A stretch of 64,000 bases of DNA from assembly GCA_963680875.1 (NCBI GenBank), contig OY804585.1, forward strand, positions 27,828,186 through 27,892,185. Reading direction: 5' to 3'. The position numbers were made by a program, and so were the translations under genes. Source of the DNA: Bathymodiolus brooksi (taxonomy: Eukaryota > Mollusca > Bivalvia > Mytilida > Modiolidae). The notes beneath the pieces were generated by a model that saw only the letters and a list, made by a program, of their open reading frames with translations, searched no databases and had not been told where the DNA came from. This document shows, in pieces, positions 13,833 through 25,200 of this stretch (positions within the stretch are counted from its first letter, which is position 1; every line of letters starts with the position of its first letter).

Positions 13833-14485
13833 AGCCAGTACACTTGTACTAATGTGACACACTTGTATCAATAAGATATGTACATTAGTACTTAGCATGA
13901 AGATAAAATAGCCAGTACACTAGTACTGGAGTGGTACACTAGTGCCTATATGTATACTGGTACTATTCAGTCAATACACTAGTAATGTAGTGGCACACTT
14001 GTGCCGATATATACACTAGTACTATTCAGTCAGTACACTAGTGCTAAGTTGTACTCTTTACTAATCAAGCACAACACGTTGTACAGTAAGACAAAAACTT
14101 ACTTTAGTCAACCAATACATTAGTACTAAAAAGCACATTAGTGTCAAGAGATATAATAGCACTCATAAAACACTACATGTTTGACATTATGAATAGAATA
14201 ACCCGATCAGTCAGTACACTGGTACTGAAGTAGAGATGTACACTCTTACTAAAAGGGACATTCCAGGTACAGTAATACAACGCAACCTAACCAGTCAGTA
14301 CACTGGTACTGAAGTAGAGATGTACACTCTTACTAAAAGGAACATTCCAGGTACAGTAATACAAAGCAACCTAACCAGTCAGTACACTGGTACTGAAGTA
14401 GAAGTAGGGATGTACACTCTTACTAAAAGGGATATTCCAGGTACAGTAATACAAAGCAGCCTAACCAGTCAGTACACTGGTACAT
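13833..14485 (+). repeat. Field of short hairpin motifs and an 84-bp tandem repeat upstream of gag
   Basis: The core is of the form CCAGTACACTAGTACTGG (seen in full at about 13912), in which CCAGTAC and GTACTGG can pair around a 4-base loop. Degenerate copies occur at about 13835, 13936, 13974, 14029 and 14212. From 14212 the motif sits in an 84-bp direct repeat: ggtactgaag starts at 14221 and 14305, a third start is at 14389, and the last unit is 90 bp. The 84-bp period keeps a frame open (14236-14487, 28-residue repeats), which I take as incidental. The field may be a regulatory or recombination region of the element. Confidence 0.7.
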
Positions 14486-14596
14486 AACTGAATAAGAGAA
14501 ATAACCACTCGCAAATTATTTTAATTTGTTTTTCTTTTATGTAACTACATCATAATCACTGTCACTCAAATCCGGTTCCTCAGTTTCTTTCTAGGA

Positions 14597-15690
14597 ATGA
14601 CAGAACCACCCAGAAAATCGCGTCCAAAAAATCAACTTGCACAGGAGGACACAATAGATAGTAAAATTAAGAATCAGATAAAGGCAGCAATTTCTGACAT
14701 TACAACCTCAGTAATTGATGACCTGAAGGCACATGGTTTAATAATGCCACAAGTTCTGGATAAGCAGACAACCAATGTTCAAGAAGTTGTTTCAACGCCT
14801 TCAGCATGTGCAGGTCCGTCTCAAACTCCACTGAGAAGTGAGAATTCAACATATCAACCTTTTTCGTTGCAACAAAATAATAATACAGGAATTTCAGATG
14901 AAATAACAGCAAATGTTCCCGGACAATCACCTCCTAACAATACTTTGTTACAGTTTTTAAGTTCAGGTACTAGTAATGTAAATACGTTAAACACAACAGA
15001 ACATGTACAAAATGTAGCATCTTCATACCTGCATTTTTCTACACCAAGTATTTCAAAACCACTGGCTTTAGGCGTTGATCCCAAAATAAAAGCAAAAATT
15101 TGGGCTCAAGAATATATAGATTTGGGTCACTTGTTAAATAAAAATGTTTCAAAAGTCAGATTTCATGCTGTATAGAATGACATTGACGGTATGTCAATTG
15201 AAAAACAACCGCCTTCTACTTTCCGGTTTGAGTCGATTGCACACTGGCTGTCTGCATTTCACATTTTTGTGAGCATTTATACGGAAAAATTTCCAAATGA
15301 GGCGGGCGCGTTAATGAAATACGCTCATACGATCCAAACTTTGGCTAGGCGATCATGTGATGTAGCGGCATTTATTTATGACCGTACATTTCGCGAATGG
15401 AGAGAATATGATTGGGACAAATTGCGCTGGGATCATATAAATACCGAACTCTATTCAGAAGCTATGACTTTGGGTTTGAAGGTCAAATTTGACTCATTTT
15501 CAAAAGGTACAAGTTATAAGCAGCCCTTTCTCACAAGCCAAGCTCCCGCAAAGAGCTCCAAAAAATGGACATATTGTTTCAGTTACAACAAAAACGGTAA
15601 ATGTGAGCGTCTGTGACAAATGTGAGGGGATGCACAGCAGAAAAGACTGCAAGTTCCCTCCCTCAAAAGGTCATTTCAAACCCAGCAATG
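14597..15690 (+). pseudogene. Gag-like protein of the YR retroelement
   Basis: The ATG at 14597 opens a frame for a hydrophilic protein rich in Lys, Ser, Asn and Gln. An in-frame TAG at 15173-15175 interrupts it, and the same frame continues from 15191 to 15616 with a Trp-rich part (HWLSAFHIF; DRTFREWREYDWDKLRWDH). A frameshift near 15610 then separates the two halves of a Cys/His zinc-binding region: YCFSYNKNGKC before it, then Cys-x2-Cys-x4-His-x4-Cys at 15612-15650. Cys-rich regions of this kind close the gag of DIRS/Ngaro-type elements, consistent with RNA binding. Copy 2 has an additional 10-bp insertion at 53266-53275 just after its start codon. Confidence 0.7.
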
Positions 15691-15719
15691 CATCTAAAAA
15701 CGGAAATGGGAAACAAGAT

Positions 15720-16530
15720 AGCAATGCAAAGTTATGTGGTTACTCCAATCAAATTGTTAAAACTAGATCGGTGGCTCAAAGATTATAGTAAGGAGGAAAA
15801 AGATGTTCTCTTGCATGGATTTCAATTTGGATTTAGAATACCTTATGAAGGGAAAAGAGAATTTAGATTTAGTGAAAATTTACTGTCTGCACGTAATAAT
15901 TTAGACACTTTAAAACAAAACATTTCCAGAGAGATGAAGCTGGTCGTGTTGCTGGTCCTTTAGACCAAATACCTTTCACTAACTTACATATATCTTCATT
16001 AGGCTTAGTTCCTAAAAACACCGGGTGAATTTAGGGTCATCCATCATTTGTCATTCCCAGAGAATTCATCCATCAATGACGGCATTCCAGACCATCTTTG
16101 TACAGTACAATATCAAACAGTTGATGATGCCATTAAGTTGGTTAAATTTTATGGAAAGAACTGTCTAATGGCAGAAACAGATATTGAGAATAGTTTCAAA
16201 ATTATACCCATACAGCCAGATGACCAAGAACTTTTAGGTTTTACCATACAAGGGCAATATTTTTGTGATAAAACTTTACCAATGGGATTAAGCTATTCTT
16301 GCAAACTGTTTGAGGCGCTTAGTTCAACATTTCATTGGATTGTGGACAATAAGTTAAATGGTTGTGGGTGTGTTCATGTGCTAGATGATTTCCTATTTGT
16401 TGGCCAAGGTAATTCACCATTGTGCGGTCAAACCTTGTCCAGTTTTTTGGATTTGTCAGCCGATATTGGCTTGCCTATAAAGCAGAAAAAAACGGTCTTG
16501 CCCACAACTGCAATTACCTTTTAGGGACTC
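15720..16530 (+). pseudogene. Reverse transcriptase domain of the YR retroelement
   Basis: The fingers region starts with TPIKLLKLDRWLKDY near 15740. A frameshift near 15935 follows, and the palm continues from 16048 to 16524. Motifs are GEFRVIHHL (motif 1, across 16025-16050), the first catalytic Asp in ETDIENSF near 16180, LPMGLSYSCKLFEA near 16285, and the catalytic pair in VLDDFLFVG at 16378-16404. The last corresponds to the YxDD box, with Leu as in many DIRS-like enzymes. The frame ends at a TAG at 16522-16524 where the LGLEL motif should continue, consistent with one lost T. The same breaks are in copy 2. Confidence 0.85.
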
Positions 16531-16534
16531 GAAC

Positions 16535-17285
16535 TTGACTCTGACAAAAATGGAAATAAGGTTACCAGAGGATAAACTAGTAAAATTGAAAGATAAATTT
16601 GCATATATAGCAAATAGGAAAAAGGTAACTCTAGGGGAGCTATTGTCATTAATTGGCTTTTTAAAGTTTGCTTGCGCAGTTGTCACTCCAGGACGAGCCT
16701 ATTTAATGAGAATTATTGACTTAACCATTGGCTTGAAAAAAAACACATCATCGGCGACGTCTTTCGAAAGAAGCAAGATCAGACATTAAGGCCTGGTACA
16801 TTTTTGCTGACAGCTTTAATGGAAAAGGTTTATTTTTAAGTGATACATGGGAGTCTTTAGTTCAGTTGAATTTATTTACAGATACGAGCAATTTAGGTTT
16901 TGGGGATGTTTTTGGAACTTAATGGTTTGCTATTAGATGGAACGATGATTGGTAAAGTTATCACATTACTTTGAAGGAATTTTTCCCTATTGTAGTTGCC
17001 CTTGAAATATGAGGCAATCAGTTGAGGAACAAATGTGTTACATTTTTCACTGACAATATAGCAGTGGTATGCATATTCAATAAACAAACCTCTAAGCACA
17101 AATTAATTATGAAATTAGTCCGCTTTTTGAAATACAACATTTTCTTCAAAGCTTCTCACATTGCTGGTATAAACAATACAGCGGCTGATCATCTTTCTCG
17201 CTTACAGATGGAGCAATTCAGGGAGGATTTCCCACATACGGATCCCAAACCGGTCGTACAATCAGTTGAAATGCAGAGGCTTTAA
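16535..17285 (+). pseudogene. RT thumb / RNase H domain of the YR retroelement
   Basis: The RT connection reads MEIRLPEDKLVKLKDKF from 16550. The RNase H fold follows in pieces: FTDTSNLGFGDVF (first catalytic Asp) near 16875, TLKEFFPIVVALE (catalytic Glu) near 16970, FFTDNIAVVCIFNKQ (Asp) near 17045, and HIAGINNTAADHLSRL near 17160. At least three frame changes or stops separate the pieces. In copy 2 the first box reads TDAS, the usual form for this family, so copy 1 carries the derived base there. Confidence 0.8.
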
Positions 17286-17299
17286 AACATTTAGCATCT

Positions 17300-18216
17300 C
17301 AACTAATCAATGAATCTCTACAAAATACATCGAGAGATTCATATAGAAGGATGTTTCAATTTTACAAACATTTTATGGAAAAAATGTTTTCAAATACATC
17401 TGTTTTTTCCAGCAACTTTGGAACATTTGACAATGTTTATTGCTCATTGTTTTGACAAGAATTTAGCTTCATCCACTGTATTGACTTTCATATCAGCTTT
17501 AAGTTATTTGCTTAAATTAGGGGGATATTCAGATTTGACGCAACATTTCATTGTTGCAAAACCTTTATGGGGATATTGCAACCTCAAAAAAGCAAAAGAT
17601 TCCCGTCTGCCAATTACACCATCCATCTTAAAGGGATTAGTTGAATCCCTGTCTCACACCGGTTCGTCAAAGTTACATCAGCGATGCTAAAAGCTATGTA
17701 TTTGTTGGCTTGCCATGTATTTCTCCTAATAGGAGAGGTAACGGGGACAATACCACCACAACGAACTCTCTAGCTCTTGGTAATATTAAATTTATATTTG
17801 ACTGGACTAATACACCCTCAGCTGTAGAAATACAAATGTCTCAGCTTAAACATAGCTCAGGTAAACATATTCCAGTTCTGTTAGTGCAAAGTAATGAATT
17901 ACCAGGAAATATGTGCCCAGTAAAGGCCCTCTGGGATTACCTTCAAATAAGGGGACATGAAACTAAAAAAGAACAACTTCTATTTTCATTGATGAATAAT
18001 GAGGTAGTGTCCCGAAAAATTTTCAAAGATCAGCTTCAGGTGTGCTTAGAGTATGTAGGACACAGTATTAAAAATAACAAATCCCACAGTTTTCGAATTG
18101 GCGCAGCCACTACTGCCTGGGCTAATGGTTTTTCTGAGGAACAAATACAACAAATGGGGTGATGGAATTCGAAAGCTTTTAAGAAATATATTCGTATTCA
18201 TATGCTTAAGATATAA
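17300..18216 (+). pseudogene. Tyrosine recombinase of the YR retroelement
   Basis: The N-terminal core-binding part is open at 17310-17690 (ATLEHLTMFIAHCFDKNL; RLPITPSILKGLVESL). The catalytic part is open at 17641-18162. Box II is HSFRIGAAT, with His at 18085-18087 and Arg at 18094-18096. It is followed by an in-frame TGA at 18160-18162 where this family usually has Arg before Trp (a CGA to TGA change). The frame then runs on to a Lys-Lys-Tyr-Ile-Arg motif whose Tyr codon at 18187-18189 is the likely nucleophile, and stops at 18214-18216. The first catalytic Arg seems replaced by Leu in the box at about 17720-17740; this is inference across a frameshift. The protein cannot be active as it stands. 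Confidence 0.8.
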
Positions 18217-19194
18217 TCAGGCATGTATGGGGACAAGGGCCTCTACTGTCAACATATATTTTGTGTATTATAATTACATAAGCATTTTGCACAAAAAAAT
18301 TCAATAATCAGTCAGCCAGTGTGCAAATTCTAATTTATAAATTTCAATTTAATTATATACTTATATTTACATGAGGACAAGGGCCTCTGTAAATCATGTG
18401 CATGTTCAGTTTACAAGTTTCCATGTTTTATATAGACTGATATATTATGTACATTTTTTTTCTTATTACATGTGTATGTATTTTATAAATTTTGTTAGTT
18501 AAGCAATCTGTGACTGCATAAACTGTTTAGCATGGGGACAAGGGCCTCTGCAAGACAATAATGTTTAAATGATATTGTTATTAGGAACAAGAACAAAACT
18601 AGGACATGATAAAATGCTTTGAATTATCAAAGTGTTACCGTTGTGGATGAGGGATATTGTGTTTCTTTCACAATATTAGGACATTTTTTACATTGTTCAA
18701 TACACACAATATGGTGGCCGGTTTATGATGGTTGTATCAGTTTTTGATATTTATGTAATCACTTTACTTAACATACTATGGGGTTTATCATACTTTGACA
18801 TATTATGGTATGTTTTCAATGTTATTATATAATCATGGCTTCTATATTGTTTGTCTATACTTTTTGCATGCTGTATTAATGTTTCCTTGATTTTATTTGA
18901 TTTTGTAATTTTTAATAAATGACCATTTTCAATTCAACTATGAATTCAAGTTTTATTAAATGCTCAACCATCAAACAGAGCACAACGATTTGGATTGTGT
19001 CATAAAGTACATTTTATAAAAACTCCTAGTTATTTATAGTCCTACCGTCACATGTGCAAATTCTCGCCAAGCACATACCGAATTAAATGTAGCACACGCA
19101 TGGGTACACAATGTTTCTTTTGCAATAAATTGTTTACCTGTATTATAGCAATCTTATTTTGTGCGTAGATCAGAAAGTTGAAAAGAAACACAAA
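18217..19194 (+). other. 3' region of the retroelement and spacer before the dispanin gene
   Basis: There is no gene. Three copies of ggacaagggcctct occur at 18231, 18375 and 18536. A canonical AATAAA at 18914-18919 may be the element's polyadenylation signal. The last 200 bases form the 5' region of the gene whose ATG is at 19195. Confidence 0.6.
18231..18549 (+). repeat. Three phased copies of a 14-bp motif after the recombinase
   Basis: GGACAAGGGCCTCT occurs at 18231-18244, 18375-18388 and 18536-18549, with spacings of 144 and 161 bp. The flanks between the copies are not alike, so this is not an ordinary tandem repeat. Copy 2 keeps all three (56878, 57022, 57183). Confidence 0.8.
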
Positions 19195-19204
19195 ATGGCG
19201 ACAG
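19195..19204 (+). CDS. Dispanin gene, coding exon 1
   Basis: ATGGCGACAG is followed by a strong donor gtatgt. It encodes Met-Ala-Thr plus one base of codon 4, completed by 'GA' at 25402-25403. The short coding first exon explains why no ATG opens the exon 2 frame at its 5' end. The same ten bases and donor are kept at 57842-57851. Confidence 0.75.
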
Positions 19205-22200
19205 GTATGTCTAATATTTTGATTTTTACTTTTATTAAAATGAAAATTAGGTTGTGTTTTAATTAAAATGTAGATATCAAATTTGGTGCGCACGACGCGT
19301 TTCTGGAATAACCTTCTTCAGGTACGCTAAAAATCGAAACATTGGAAAGCCAAATAATTTAAAGTTTTCGAAACATTAAAACAAAAGTGCCAAATTCGGC
19401 TACTGTCATCTATGCGGAAAAAAACCAACATTCCTTTTTAGAAAGTAGTGAGTCACAGTGAAATAATGATTTTGAGTATAAACTTGTTTTCTATCTAATT
19501 ATACTAAATAATAGCGGTCATGGGGTGCAATGGGGTTCGAAAAAAGTAACTACATATATACGTTAGCATAGTAAACATTCAGAACTTTTATATGTGTACA
19601 TATATAATGCTTACGTTTTGTAATGTTCTAAACATGTAAGTTATTTCTATTTGAAACACCAATATTTGCTTCTTGATCAAATTCGGGAATGACATAATGC
19701 TATAATGGCCGACATTTTAGGTACATCATTTATTTTTTGGAATTGGCTTTATACAAACTAATAAGCAGTATGTCCAGAAGTAAAAACCCGTATGTCAAAT
19801 GAAATCCATTTTGAAGTTTTCTTTAGTTTGGTTTAATGGTGTTTAATGCCACAACTTCTAACAATATTTCAGTTATCGTGTGGGGGTCAGTTTTAGTGGA
19901 TGGGAAAACTGCAAGTACCTACAGATAACCACCGACCTGCCGCAAATCACTGACGACGAACCTGGTTACAATAAGTTGTACTGAGTACACTTTTAATCGC
20001 TACGAGTGGGAATGCAACTGGCAACTTTAGTGAGTAAGTAAACTTTAGAGAACACCGAAAGGGCAATCAGAAATAGACAATCCAGAGAAACTGGCAACAT
20101 AGGGTTCTCAAGACGGGAAAAAAACAAAACCACAACGCAATATGTGTTGTACACAGAATAGTAATGAGCTATTAAAGGTGTATTTAAAGTACAAAGTACA
20201 GGTACGAGCCATTTGGTCACTCGCCAAGTGTAGAAAAATTGTTCATGCACTCCAGTGAAAACCTGTGGTTAAGTCACCCTTGAAACTGTCGTGTATAAAA
20301 CTTGGGTGTTAAACATGCGATTGTCATTGCTACTGTGAAATTCCGCTATGCCAAGATTGTACTCGGCAATACGTATCAACGTCATCTGCCGTGTTGTCTG
20401 AAAACTGAAGTCACCCAGCAATTCAACGCTTAAGGAGAATTTCCGATCAGACAGTCCGAAGCAGTCTTCGCCAAGGCGGAATTCGGCCAAGAAGACATTA
20501 TGTGGGACCAGTTTCCACCCCGGTACACAGATTGGTTTCATACATTGAGAATCTGGACTTTGAGGAACTGGCACTGAATTTGGTTCAGCGACGAGTCACG
20601 TTTTCTTCTCCAAAGATGTGATGGATGAACCCGCGTGTGCAGCCGTTGAAATCACCTTTCGCCCCTGCCTGCGTACAGGAAGGTGGATGATATGGCGATG
20701 GAAGCGCTATCGTGTGGGCAGAAATATTCAACAACCACAAAACAAACTTAGTGCGTGTCCAAGGCAATTTAACAGGTCAACGCTATAGAGACGATATTGT
20801 ACAGCAACATATACTCAATGTTATTGACCGACAAAGGGAAATATTTTAGCGCGGCTCCATGGATTTCCTAACTCAAAACAACATTAATGTATTGTCATGG
20901 TCCTCAATGTCGCCGAATTTGAACCCCAAATCTTTGGAATGAACTTCATAGACGCGTCCACCAACGCCAACCACCATCTCAATCATTGGACCAGCTAGGT
21001 CAAGCTTTCCAACATGAATGGCAAAGGATACCACAGGTTAGAATACAACATTTGATTCGATCCAAACCAAAGAAATGCAGAACAGTGTTAGCCGTACATG
21101 GTGGTCACAATTGATACTGACTTTAACGTCATCAGAAATTTACCCAGTTTATCGTATGTGACTGGGTTTTTTTACATTTATGTTCAGTATCCTGTATGAC
21201 ATTCGTGTTTGAAAATTTAGCTCAATATATTAAAACATACTAGACAAAAATCGATAAAACAGAATACAATTTTGAAAAAACCATTAGGCCTTTTTTTTTT
21301 TTTCAAAGTATATTTGTGTCAAAAGTGTAACATTGGATAGCCTATCATATTTATTTACATCGATGATATCAATTTTACTAATGGATATTATCTTGATTAC
21401 TTTAGCGTATTCTTAATGTTCGTTTGTGGTATTTATTAATTGGGAACCAGTCGGTAATTTTGCCTACCCTAGATTTTAGGTTAGAAGTGGATTGGAAATA
21501 TATACATACACTGTTGAAATAATTCTAACATCTAAAATTGAGAGGTTATGGTGTTTAACGCCACTTTCACCAATATTGCAGTTATATCGTGGCGGTCAGT
21601 TTTATTAGTAGAGGAAACCGGAGGATCCGGAGAAAACCACCGACCTGCCGCAAGCCACTGACAAACTTTATAACACAATGTTGTATCGAGTACACCTCGT
21701 CTGAATGGGGTTCGAACTCATAACGTTAACGGTCATAAGCGCTGATTGCATAGGTAGTTATTTTTTATACAAATATAAAAAAAAAAGGATTTTTAAATTT
21801 TATATTTGTTTTACTTAATTTGGATACAAAGCAAACACATGAGCCACGAACACTCTATCAACAAGCTATATAGGTAAACAAGCATGTGTACGCATTAAAC
21901 GAGTTAAAAGTGACAGTTATCTAACCTACGGCCAATCATGTAAAACATGGAAGTATACGTAGATACCCCTCCGCCCCCAAATACTAATTAACTCATTTGT
22001 TTTATGAAAATGTAACATGGGATGGGAATATCAAGAATAAAATAGGACGATATACAAATTGTTAACAATGTATTGCAGTTGACCTGATATTAAAACATAA
22101 CCAAAAGGGCTCGATGTTGGGAAGAGTCAGATACATTATTTATTCAACTAACGTGATCCGTCTTCGTGACGTCACATCAAGAGGTGTCATGGCCGCTTAC

Positions 22201-25200
22201 ACTACGACAGGAAATTCCAAATATTCATATTTTTAATTGGGTATATTAATGTTAATAAAAGTGTTTTTGTTTAATAATTAGTTATTTACGAATAAAAAGT
22301 TAGAATGTATTGAATTATGACAATTGTTCAACTGACTGGAGTTTTCCTTTAATAAATTACATTAAATAAATAAGGTGCTTTAGGACGCCCCATATAACAC
22401 TGTGACGGTTTTTTTCAAATGTATATCCTGTTATTTATTCGATATCATTCAAGGGTTATATTCTGTTTCTATATTTGAAGAAATAAGGTGCACACAGGGG
22501 TACTCAAGCAGTGCGTTTAGTTAGATACGATACATATTTTAGCCTCTGGAAATGTTTTAGTGTTCCGTTAAGAATTGTCCAGTTATGAAAGTTTATTTTC
22601 ATTAATAATTATTATTTTTGCAACAACATATCAATGAGAGTGGTATGCGGACGTACACACTTAACTGTTCTTAAATTTGAAGAATATTTTGGGGGGAAAC
22701 ATGTCGTATTGTTTTCTCTCATTGCAAATGCAACGTGTATATTCTTTTGAACGTGCGAGATGAAGGTTATTGCAGAAACGCGTCTTGCGCACGAAATATG
22801 ATATCTACGTTTTTATTTTTTCTGAATAACTATCCATTCCACACTAATCATATAATCAAATTTGGACGATTTCCAATAAACACAAATATGTTGGGTGTTA
22901 GATATAATTTTGTTGATGAAAGCATGACACAAACAAGCAGACGACTAAAATGTCGATATTTAAACTTTATATTGTAAAACATTTCTTAAAAACTTCCCTG
23001 TATAAACACATCCTGTTTGGGGTTCACTTAAGCTTTTATATGCAGATATTTAATTGCAAAAATTTCTACAGTCTCCACGGTGTAATGATTAACGACGTAC
23101 TGGCCTCGATTAAGTGCGGTATGTCGTAGTTCGTTTGCTGGTCGGGTCAAACCATAGTTGATAGCAATATGAGTACCGACTCTCTTCAAATAGCAAGTAC
23201 TTACTCACTTACTGAATGATATTTTCTTACATAATTTGTTGCTCATAAAGGACATATATTTTGACAAACATTAATATAAACAAAACAAATTACTATGAAT
23301 ATCCAATATCTGTGTCAAAAACCACGGATTTACTACGCTTGTCGTAAACACTTTCCGGTAATTTTCTCATTCATAACTTAGCACCGGGTTTGTAACTAGA
23401 GTAACACGACGAGTCCCACTAGTGGAAGTGGAACTGCTCACCCATCCGGAGCACCTGTGTTCATCCCCAGTTTTAGATGGGGTTCGTGTTACTCAATCTT
23501 TAGTTTTATGTGTAGTGTTTATTAGATCGTAGTTTGTCCTTTTGTCCGTTTTCTTTTGGACATTGTGTTTGGCTGTCCCTCTTCGATTTACGGATTCTGA
23601 TTTCCCCTTTGGTATCTTCAAACTCTTCTTTTATGAAATGTATGACAGTGCTGTTGGTATTAAAGGTTATATTAACAACAAATCTCTATCACACTCTATT
23701 AATACGATAAATAAAAGTTTGAAGATCAGAAGCCCGTGAGTTCGATGAACCGCCATGGTGATTGAGACATGTTGGTGGTTTTCTCATTGTTCCTTGTTTT
23801 CTCCATCGATATCACTAAAGCTCACCACCACCATAATAACTGAAATATTGTGGAAACTAACGTTGGTAAATATTGAAAGAGGCTATTTTCTAGAACTCAT
23901 GAACAGGTATCATATAGCTGAAAATTATTCATTTGGCGTAAAACATGAATTACTTACTCACTCGAGCATTTAGAAACTGTTGATGCTCATAACTTTAGGA
24001 AATGATTTTGTAGACCCAATAGGAACTACTAATATGTCAAACTTCAAAACACAATTTACAAGAACAGAAGAATGAACCGGATGGCATTATAGGTAATAGC
24101 TAGGGAAAGCCATAAATTTATGGCGGTTTTAACTCAAAAGACAGCGTAATTTCAGTCAAATAACAACAATAAAACATTGAAAGTACAAAAGCAGGATCAG
24201 CGAATGCTGGTGGTTAAACCGGGACCGGGGTATAAATAGCTGTGGACAGAGCAAACATTCAGATTGTCCATTATTTTGACAACGGTTATCTCGAGGAGGA
24301 AAAATCAATGATACCTAGTTTTACAGTTACTTTTGGAGCAAAATATTAAAAATAATATTCTTTATCAGTCAAAAAAATGGAAAAATCATTTCGAAAATTC
24401 AAATTTCTGAGGTATATACGTGACCTTTAGGTCATGTGACATACAGTTCCATAAATATGCTGTTCATATCAACGGGGATTTTTGTTTCTCATTCTATTGA
24501 TAGCACAATGCCCTGAGTGATCTGATGATAAGCTCCGCCCACAAATTGTGTCGGTATGCACTACCGCAAATGCCGGTTTAAGTGACCACTGGATAAACAG
24601 GTAGACAAAATGTAATTATTATCAACACAAAGTTTCTCTTAACTCTGACATTGGTGTTCGTAGTCAATTGTGGCTCTCTTGATTAGGTGCTTTGATTTGC
24701 TTACCTCCAAAGACTTCTAAGGTATTTGACTTTTCAATCTTTCGACATTAGGCGTACATGATGAACGTTATTCCAGAAGAAAAAAATCTACAAAATTGTA
24801 ATCAGAATCTTTTGGTTGTACACGTTTACCTCTGTATCATTGGGTTTTTTTCGGGATGGACATTCTGGATTGATTTGACCTTTCGACCTTAACCGCCGAA
24901 TTATAGACAGTTAATATTAATGTGTTGCAAATTGTGTAACGGAAAACTGAAAGTAATCGCGAATGTACAAATATTTTCAGACATAGATCGTCACATTTTA
25001 CATCAGCTGCATTAACCTGTTAACAGTATAATGTACACTCTGTGGGTTATAGACCATTACTCTAATTAGCGGATAAGTTGAATTACCTAACAAGTCATAA
25101 AAGCCTATCACCAATACGGCGTGGGTTCGCGCCCGGCTTTGTAAATTACAAAAAGGGAGCAATCGACTCGCAGCCGCAAGTCATACAGTTTATCAGTTGC

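Larger units (their letters stand above)
12827..18920 (+). mobile_element. Decayed tyrosine-recombinase (DIRS/Ngaro-type) retroelement, copy 1
   Basis: In order the stretch holds an SGNH-hydrolase frame, a 650-bp field of short hairpin motifs, a gag-like frame with a zinc-binding region, reverse transcriptase, RNase H and a tyrosine recombinase. All are on the plus strand and broken by shared stops and frameshifts. RT and RNase H followed by a tyrosine recombinase instead of a DDE integrase defines the DIRS order. SGNH hydrolase frames are known from Ngaro-type members, which favours Ngaro. I could not identify the split direct repeats that should bound such an element, so the ends given (first frame to AATAAA at 18914) are provisional. 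Confidence 0.8.

Noticed and set aside
14236..14487. Open frame of 83 codons with 28-residue repeats
   Set aside because: It follows from the 84-bp period of the tandem repeat upstream of gag, with no other sign of coding.
12827..18920. Split direct repeats bounding the tyrosine-recombinase element
   Set aside because: I looked for 5' sequence repeated after the recombinase and found only the 14-bp motif triplet on one side, so no termini can be claimed.
19175..19192. Interferon-response-like element (gaaaagaaac) before the dispanin start codon
   Set aside because: The spacing between the two GAAA cores is one base, not two. In A-rich DNA such strings are expected by chance.
20269..20767. 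Minus-strand open frames of 60-101 codons
   Set aside because: They are antisense to the Tc1/mariner transposase relic; the plus strand carries the recognisable motifs.
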